A DNA stretch of 64,000 bases from Lolium rigidum (taxonomy: Eukaryota; Streptophyta; Magnoliopsida; Poales; Poaceae). The position numbers and the translations under genes were made by a program. The stretch spans positions 328,149,090-328,213,089 of the forward strand of contig NC_061514.1 of assembly GCF_022539505.1 (NCBI RefSeq), written 5' to 3'. Shown here one piece after another: positions 57,601 through 64,000 of this stretch (position 1 is the first letter of the stretch; every line of letters begins with the position of its first letter). The notes beneath the pieces are model-generated. The model made no database searches, was not told where the DNA came from, and saw only the letters and a list, made by a program, of their open reading frames with translations.

Positions 57601-58852
57601 TCTTTGGAAACCAGATGTCAGAGAGGCAAATGAGTCTGTTGCTGCTAGGGGCATGAAGTTCATTGATTGGTAATTTTCCTTTCTAAGATGATTACTTCCT
57701 TCTCATTAATGACTTGAAAGTACAAGCTTAATGACCCAGTTATATGGCCATGGAACACAAGTACCTTAATAATATTCATCTGCACTTTGTATGTCATTTT
57801 TGCTTCTCCTTTCTGTGTCACTCAAAACAATTTGTTCATCCAAACAAGCAATTCATTCACCACTGGCCCGTCACAGGGGTCCATCTTCCTAGCGAATTAT
57901 GTTATTTGCCCCTTCATTTCCATTTATGGACTGGAAGGCAGAAGCTGACCATATAATCTTAATTCAGCACTTCCATGATTTAGAGGAAAACTAGAACCGT
58001 TGGTGAAGGATTGTGCACTGCATCAGATATACCTTCTGTCCTTGCAACAATGCTTCACTTGTTTCTCATATACCAGCGAGTCAGCATCAGGTGACTTATT
58101 TGACACACTAGTTAGTCCTAGATGTTGGAGCACTTTTGTGTAGCATGTATTGAGAAAGATAAACCCGAGATTAGATAACTCATTGAGTCGACCAGTAATT
58201 TTATTTTGGTAGCCGGATTAAATTAAATTATTCTTGAATGTGCTTGCAGGTTATGGACAAGAGAAGAGAAAGAGATAGCTATTGTCAGCCACAGTGGTTT
58301 CTTATATCACACCTTAAACATGTATGGTAAAGAGTGTCATCCAACCGTAGCAGAGGAACTGGGCAAGCAGTAAGTACTTTTTTCCTTGGTAATTGTGAGC
58401 TAATCAACCAACTCATCATATACTGCAAACGTTTGTTGCGGATAACATGACTAGATAGAGTTATGACACTGTTCGGACTACTTTTATCCTGCACTAGGCA
58501 CTAAAATGTTCAAAGCATGGTTGATTCCATTCATCACAAGAGCATGTGACTAACTTTTACTCGGTTATATACAGCTTTAACAACTGTGAGCTCCGGTCGA
58601 TGGTGTTGGTCGACAGAAGGTCAGCTCTTGTTTCTCTTCAATGATCACTTTGCGGTCGATGTTTTGCTTGTCTTTTTTTTTTTTGAGATCTGCTTGTGTC
58701 CTTCTTTATAACGTGGATCTGCGTTGCACCGCTGCAGTATGCTTGGATCAGGTACCCCTACATGCAATTTCCCAGGGAAGATACCGGCTGGACTTGACCT
58801 TCCTAGCGATGTCGCGGACGAGAAGCGCGTCGAGGAAGCTGGAAAGAACTGA
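54601..58852 (+). CDS. PGM3: phosphoglycerate mutase-like protein with possible plastid presequence
   Basis: Coding exons 54601-54757, 55233-55294, 55394-55501, 56076-56155, 57019-57181, 57414-57488, 57581-57669, 58250-58369, 58575-58619 and 58738-58852 give 337 residues. The first exon adds 52 residues ('MPTPPAAFAPATHLHLHLRA', then Ser/Ala/Arg-rich with RRRRR) joined in frame by G|AG to the internal Met that starts PGM1 and PGM2. This resembles a chloroplast transit peptide; starting at 55235 would give 284 residues instead. Motifs (numbered from that internal Met): RHAQG His-23, SPLLR 79-83, 'EACREHM' Glu-135, 'IVSHSGF' His-206; C-terminus ends 'KRVEEAGKN'. The intron after exon 57414-57488 uses a GC donor (TTG|GCAAGT). 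Intact; substrate unknown. Confidence 0.88.
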
Positions 58853-59668
58853 AACAGTTGCGAGCGCATGGATGTCTTTGATTCCTTTGTCTAGCCCCAG
58901 CTCTGACTGACAATGGTTAACTCTGAAATATAAGTGATTAGCAACATCTACGGATAGGGCTTACTGTATGTAGCTCTGAAGTAGGATGTTTGTTATATAA
59001 TTTGTTGTCTGAACACGTATCTAAATTGATGTGAATAAGGATGGTTTATACATGTAGCCCTCTTTTTGAACGAGGACCAGCTTTCTGTGACTTGTTCTGT
59101 GGCTTTTATTGGTTTAGGTAACCAAGATCAGATTTCCTATGGCTATTTTTAAAATATCTTGATTTTGCCCCGATTTATTTGTCCTACTTCATTCCACAAT
59201 TCAGAGGTAAATCTGGACTTCCCACACACATTTTACTATGTTGGCCACTATTTTCCCAATCAACATTCTGCTATAAGATTCTCTGATATGATAACAGAAT
59301 ACAATCATAAGATTCCTGTAAAATTGTGATAGTAATACCAACATTGTCAGATAGGCCAGCCATCTTCTCATGTCGATGCTAAATCTGAATATTGCACATC
59401 AGCACATACTGAACAGACAACGCGACTGTAAATGGAGCGAGAATAACCCAGACATGGGAATGAATGATCAGAATTCAACAAAACATATAATGCTTATTTC
59501 TTGTGATGAAATATTATTGACTCCTCCAGATCACAAGCAAACAGCGGATAACATTGATCCATCTCTTCCAGATCGCAAGCGAACAGCAGGTTCTACTCAA
59601 AACAACTAATGATTTCAAATAACAGAATCCACGTAAGTGGGAAATGGTACACCACATGATGTCGTTAT
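58853..59668. other. Convergent intergenic spacer
   Basis: PGM3 3' UTR (to about 59040; AATAAG at 59034) and the 3' flank of the minus-strand protease-like gene. 59528-59600 holds two 'gatc(a/g)caagc(a/g)aaca' repeats. No other gene. Confidence 0.5.
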
Positions 59669-62600
59669 CTACATCTTATTGTTCTTCGCCATCTCTTCCA
59701 CATCGAGCTCTACCGCCAAAACCGGTGAATCCTGGAACATGGCTACGCGGCTGTCACACAAAAAGTAATAGCACACATTTTCAGCTCATGTCCAAAGTAT
59801 AGGTATAGGAATTATTCGGCGCTGAACCAAACAAAGGGAGCAAGGGTCCTCCTACCTGTTGTCCACTGGGCCATGATCAACGGCTGTTCTTAAAGAGTAT
59901 ATCACCCTGCCAACAATATCAGTCATAGGGACAGGCCCAAATAAGCGGCTGTCCCTAGCTTCCTGCCACCAAAACAATGGCAAACAACTTGTCAAGAGAC
60001 CTCTGAAATCACGTTTCCTCAACTAAAATACAAAAAAAAACTGGTCGAACCAAGCTAACATAATTGTTCACTATTGCTAATTAGTGTACCAAAACACCCA
60101 TACCTTTGCCTTTAGTGCTTGGTTGTCTGCCACAACCCAGCATTGATCCTTGTCCAGTACAAAGGGTTCGTCCTTCTCGTCAGTAGAGACAATCTCATAG
60201 CCTTCCACAGCAGCCAGGCGTCGAACAATTAAATCATCAGATTTCTCCGGGTCCTTCAACAAGACGATGTCCCCAACAAAGACTTCTCTGTTGAAACAAG
60301 ATGCACAACAAGGATTTCTGTGAGATCCATCAGTTGACTTAGAAGGAAAGGTGCCGGTCAGCGGAGCACATGTCACATGCCACATCATGAAACAATTTTG
60401 ATAGGAATGAACGCTGGTTTATTTATGCAAAATCAACCAATTCGCAACAAGGCTTTCTGTGAGATCCATCAGTTGACTTAAAAGGAGAGAGCAGGTGCCG
60501 GTCAGCGCAGCACGTCACATCATGGCACAAATTTGATAGGAACGAATGCTGGTTTATTTATGGAAAATTTACCACCTCTATAAATATGTAAAGAAAGTAA
60601 ATCTCGCACATAATTTTCATCCTATATTTCAGAATTACATTCAAGAGTTGTGTTCAGGTTTTTAATTCAAAGATCTTTGCTGGACCTTCTTCTCAAGAGT
60701 TCTCTAGGTAGAAAACAAATTAGTACCCAAGGAGCATTTTTTCATTTTGTAAAACTGCAATATCTGTACCAACATAAAATGTACAACTTGGAGTTTGATG
60801 CAAATCGTCTCAGCCATCCAATCTAATTTAACGGCTAAAAAATTGAAGGCCTCCTCTTATGGAGGCCACATGAATCAAATGAATGGCACATCCCTACACC
60901 TCAATTCCAAAGGAAATTAAAAATCTGCTCCAATCTCTTTTTTCCACTCACTCACACAGGATCGACGCCCTTTTCCTGTATTTTATCCAAATGACTATTC
61001 CTGCAATTTTCCTGTGCTTTGCAATCCTCTGTCTTGCACTTGCATTCCTGTCAAATTTCTGCATTTTACCTATTCATGTGTTTCTCAATCTTGCGACTCA
61101 AAGCGGCCCTAAGTTTAATACTCCCTCCGTTCCTAGATATAAGCCATATAGTTTGTAGAAAAATTCCTAATTTTTACATTTATAGTCTCTTAATAGTAGC
61201 ATGCCAATTATCATTAATGACTCACTCTTTCATGATTTGAGGAACTGCAAAAATTTATTTAACATTTCTTACTCCTGACTCCATGGATGCCCATTTGCTT
61301 CACCATACTGTGCATTGTGTTAAATTTTATTATTTTCATAATTCTTTTTTTTTTCTATTTCTGTAGACATGCTAATATTGTCACATACTTGCAAACACCA
61401 AAAATCAGAAAAGGATTTGAATCTGGTAGAATTATATTTTTAAAGCGTAGTATAGAGTATACTGGAAAAAGCATTCACTGCATGTGTACGTCTGCAGTAG
61501 TTTGTCAAGATACAGGTATCTATGCTAATGTTATAAGTTGTGTCTGTTTTTTTTATCTAACTTAGATCATCTAAGATGCTAACGTCATTATAAAAAGCAC
61601 CAAAATACCAGACACGGCCGAAACTGTTGCTCTGGATAGTGCTCTATTTGTTTGGGTAGATACAGCAGCAAATCATATGGAATCGCCTTAGTTAACTTTT
61701 GCGCTAGAGGTTCTACGCCATAAAACAGACAACCTTAATTCAATGCACAGTACCACACCAGGAAGCCTCACTATATGAGTGAAATATGAGCCTATATATA
61801 AATATTTGTATGGAAATTTTGGGTTCAGGCACTACATTGTCCAGTCCGAGACAATACAAGCTTACATTGTTGACAGTAAAATGCGCATGTGACGGCTCGA
61901 CAAGGGGTAGAAAGTAGAATGAGCTCATTCGTAAAGAAAGGTTGCCGGAGTAAACACAAAACAACGGGAACTAGATTCTGATCTACTAGGTTACAGCAGT
62001 TTATTGCACAGAAATATAAAGATGAGGAAAAAGCATACGCAATAGCATGGTACTGATTGGCGAAAAGATTACTTTGGGGATGCTGTGGCAACCTTCCTGA
62101 CGAGATACAGTGCTGATTACAGGATTCGGTAAGGGTTTATAGGTAAAAGGAGTTTTTTTCCAACGAAAGGTTAAGCATTTAACCACTGATAATACCTAGT
62201 TTCTGATCCATTGTTCACCTGAACCATTTCCTGAGGTTCGATTAACCAGTGTACACCAGTTTATTCAACAAAAAATGTAAATTTTTAAGCAGGAAACAAA
62301 GAAGATTACTTGGGGGATAAAGTGGCGAGCTTCCTGACGAGCACAGTTCCTCCGGTGGGGTTAACAACGGGTGCCATGGCCTCACCCCCTTTGGTCCAGT
62401 GCGGGAAGGTGAGCTTCCCCTTGAAGAAGCTCTTCAAGATAGCGTCGCTCAGCTCGGTGCTGTTGATCTGGCCGACGTTGTACTTCTGCATTTGGAACAG
62501 GAGGAAATCAAAGTATGAGACCAAGAGAAGAAACAATCGCTCCACATCTTATTCATAAATTACGTGCACAGTGAGCAGGATCCTAGACAAAAATAGATGT

Positions 62601-62801
62601 GACTCAATTGATTCGGGCGAGGTTCCTCTTGCATACGATTTCGTTCTTGGATTGGGTCGAATAACATGCGGGGATCGAGGGGGGTAGGTAGGAGGAAGGA
62701 AGGAATTGGGGGAAGGGAAGGGGGCGTACCTTCCATGAGAGGGAGATGGAGTACTCGAACTTGTGGGCGGCGTAGCGGAACCACGTCGACAGCGAAACCA
62801 T
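59669..62801 (-). CDS. Signal peptidase I/IMP-like (S26) protein, probable pseudo-protease
   Basis: Exons on the minus strand 62801-62730, 62485-62310, 60287-60104, 59962-59856 and 59750-59669 give 206 residues ('MVSLSTWFRYAAHKFEYSIS' to 'EEMAKNNKM'). Family features: 'VGDIVLLKDP' (87-96), 'LIVRRLAAVEG', and 'WVVADN' with 'DSRLFGPVP', the box near the C-terminus of mitochondrial inner-membrane peptidase and signal peptidase I folds. At the nucleophile position 'GGEAMAP' has Ala-60 where active enzymes have Ser-Met, and Arg-105 stands where the general-base Lys occurs. No clear transmembrane helix at the N-terminus. Intron 2 is 2.0 kb. I recall a rice homologue with the same substitutions, so the inactive form may be conserved. 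Localisation is not determined. Confidence 0.85.
60306..60573 (-). repeat. Tandem duplication of about 135 bp in intron 2 of the S26-like gene
   Basis: Two copies, about 60306-60445 and 60446-60573, share 'tttctgtgagatccatcagt', 'gtgccggtcagcg' and 'gctggtttatttatg'. Confidence 0.85.
61120..61175. mobile_element. Stowaway-type MITE fragment
   Basis: 'tactccctccgttcctagat' is a typical Stowaway terminus followed by 'ataagccatatagtttg'. The opposite terminus is not seen. Confidence 0.5.
62066..62115 (-). pseudogene. Duplicated 3' end of exon 2 of the S26-like gene
   Basis: Minus strand 'ctcgtcaggaaggttgccac' and 'catccccaaagtaatct' match the end of exon 2 and its donor (62345-62301), with flanking similarity extending to about 61995. 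The copy keeps a GTAATC donor but has no acceptor or upstream part, so it is a pseudo-exon in intron 2. Confidence 0.65.
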
Positions 62802-63060
62802 CCTCTCTCTCTCTCTTCGCCCTTCTTGAGGCCTAGCTCCTCCTCCTCGTCCGTCTGCACTGATCCCCTCTCGACTTGGAGGAATCCTCCTGCTAGGTTC
62901 AGGTGAACGGTGGTTGGCTTCTGCTCCCGATCGAAATCCTTGGGGGATGGGCCGGGGACGGCGGCCGGAGGAGCAGGAAGCGACGGCGAGAGTGAGAGAG
63001 ATGGTGGAGGGGATGCTAGGGTTCTTCTTCGTCCTGATCTTGGACTCGACGACGACTGTC
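62802..63060 (-). promoter_or_regulatory. Leader and promoter of the S26-like gene
   Basis: GC-rich region upstream of ATG 62801. A CT/GA microsatellite (62802-62816) lies immediately before the start, as often found in plant leaders. The transcription start is not determinable. Confidence 0.35.
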
Positions 63061-64000
63061 ATCATCAGGGACTGGCATGGGCCTAATTTACTTGTTGGGC
63101 TGTGGCTTTTTTCTTTGTGGGCTGGTATCATTCGTTGGGCTTTGAAGTCTTCTTTTACCTTCTCTTATATATTTTCCATTTCCCAACTTGTATTTGATTT
63201 TGTTTTTATTGCATTTCTTTGTTTTAAAATTGCATTATAATAGAGATTTCCATGTGTGATAACATTTCATGCTTCGCCGAAAATGTTCATGAATCTTGTA
63301 AGAAGGTAAACCAAAGATGCAACAAAGGAACAAGTTCTTCATGTGTCCTTTTGAATGTTCACGAAGTTCAAAACTTTTTTATTATATTCCAACAAAATCA
63401 TATATTAAATAAACGTTAGCTTACTTTAGTAAATAATATTTGTGCGTTTTAAACTAAATCATGCCTACAGAAAAGTTCACGAATTTTAGAAAAAAAAGTT
63501 AATGTATGTCATTATGGTCATGTATTTCCAAATAAAGTTAAGGTCTATAGAAAAAATAGTAAAAAATAAAAAAATGATAAGGGAGCAAGACAGAAGGAAA
63601 AGCAAAAAAAGGAGGAACAACAAAACTAAATTGAACGAAAAAAACAGAAACATGACATGCAACATCTTTTTCACTTACAAACAAAAGTTTTTTTAGATGC
63701 TTACCGACCAAAGTTGGTCAAGAAAACAACCAACAATATGGTCACCAAATCCTAGAAGCAAGTCATTGAAAAAGCTTAAGCAAGCTGTGTTGCTGCCACT
63801 GTTCAAAAAAATCGCCCGATTCAATGATTAATAAGCCAATTAATCGCTAGTCGATGTTTACCGATTAGCTGATAAACCCATTTATCGCTGATTAACTCAT
63901 TTGTCATCCAATTAATCGGCTGAGTTGCCTATTAATCGATAATCGTCAGCCGACCGAGTTGACACCGATAGGCGATTTCCTCAACATTGGCGCAGGCAGA
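63061..64000. other. Intergenic, AT-rich, no supported gene
   Basis: Only low-complexity frames. At 63810-63970 there are repeated 'attaatcg' motifs ('cgcccgattcaatgattaat', 'ccaattaatcggctg'), resembling the ends of a transposon continuing beyond the window; superfamily not assigned. Confidence 0.4.

Noticed and set aside
1..64000. tRNA, rRNA or snoRNA genes
   Set aside because: No cloverleaf or conserved rRNA sequence was seen; the tRNA-Asp similarity at 9156 and 19567 is only the retrotransposon primer site.

Overview
The window is plant nuclear DNA, most likely from a Triticeae (wheat/barley-type) grass. Evidence is GT-AG spliced multi-exon genes, grass CC-NBS-LRR architecture, LTR retrotransposons with a tRNA-Asp primer site and an LTR opening TGATACGTCTCCGACG (a start I associate from memory with Sabrina/WHAM-type Triticeae elements), Stowaway-type MITEs, and PIF/Harbinger and Mutator elements. 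Species and TE family names were not checked against any database.

Layout. 1-2095: the 3' end of a LINE (1-516), little else, and an orphan coiled-coil exon of an NLR gene on the minus strand (1640-1906). 2099-25069: a nested transposon block. A PIF/Harbinger element with a nearly intact transposase (A, 2099-4374, TSD TAA) directly abuts a related, older element (B, 4378-25069, TSD TAA). B was split by a very long solo LTR (5193-24953, TSD TCTCC). That LTR was itself split by two inverted, pol-less LTR retrotransposons: X (minus) and, inside its LTR, Y (plus). 25129-26048 is a poly(A) retroposon with a 16-bp TSD. 26640-28780 holds a Mutator transposase relic, a tandem duplication and an unrecognised ORF.

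29072-62801 is the gene-bearing half. An intact two-exon CC-NBS-LRR gene (29072-32511) is followed by a pseudogenised copy of its own 3' end. Then come three tandem phosphoglycerate-mutase-like (histidine phosphatase superfamily) genes: PGM1 (37287-43188), PGM2 (49555-53830) and PGM3 (54601-58852). They share exon phases, promoter boxes and 3' UTRs. A second relic of the NLR tail lies upstream of PGM2, so the duplicated unit probably included an NLR plus a PGM gene. PGM1 introns carry two further members of the B family (C and D) and a Mutator element. Convergent with PGM3 is a five-exon gene of the signal peptidase I/IMP family (62801-59669, minus) that appears to lack the catalytic Ser/Lys dyad. 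62802-64000 is promoter and AT-rich intergenic DNA.

Most unusual items: the B/C/D family, whose members share ends but carry different minus-strand cargo ORFs, one resembling a B3 DNA-binding domain and two with a TATA box; the 217-aa unrecognised ORF that replaces gag-protease in X; the 1.14-kb-arm palindrome and the clustering of LTR breakpoints at a CCG run; an in-frame N-terminal presequence and a GC-AG intron found only in PGM3; and the putative pseudo-protease. All exon boundaries are read from the sequence and paralogue comparison; no transcript evidence was available.
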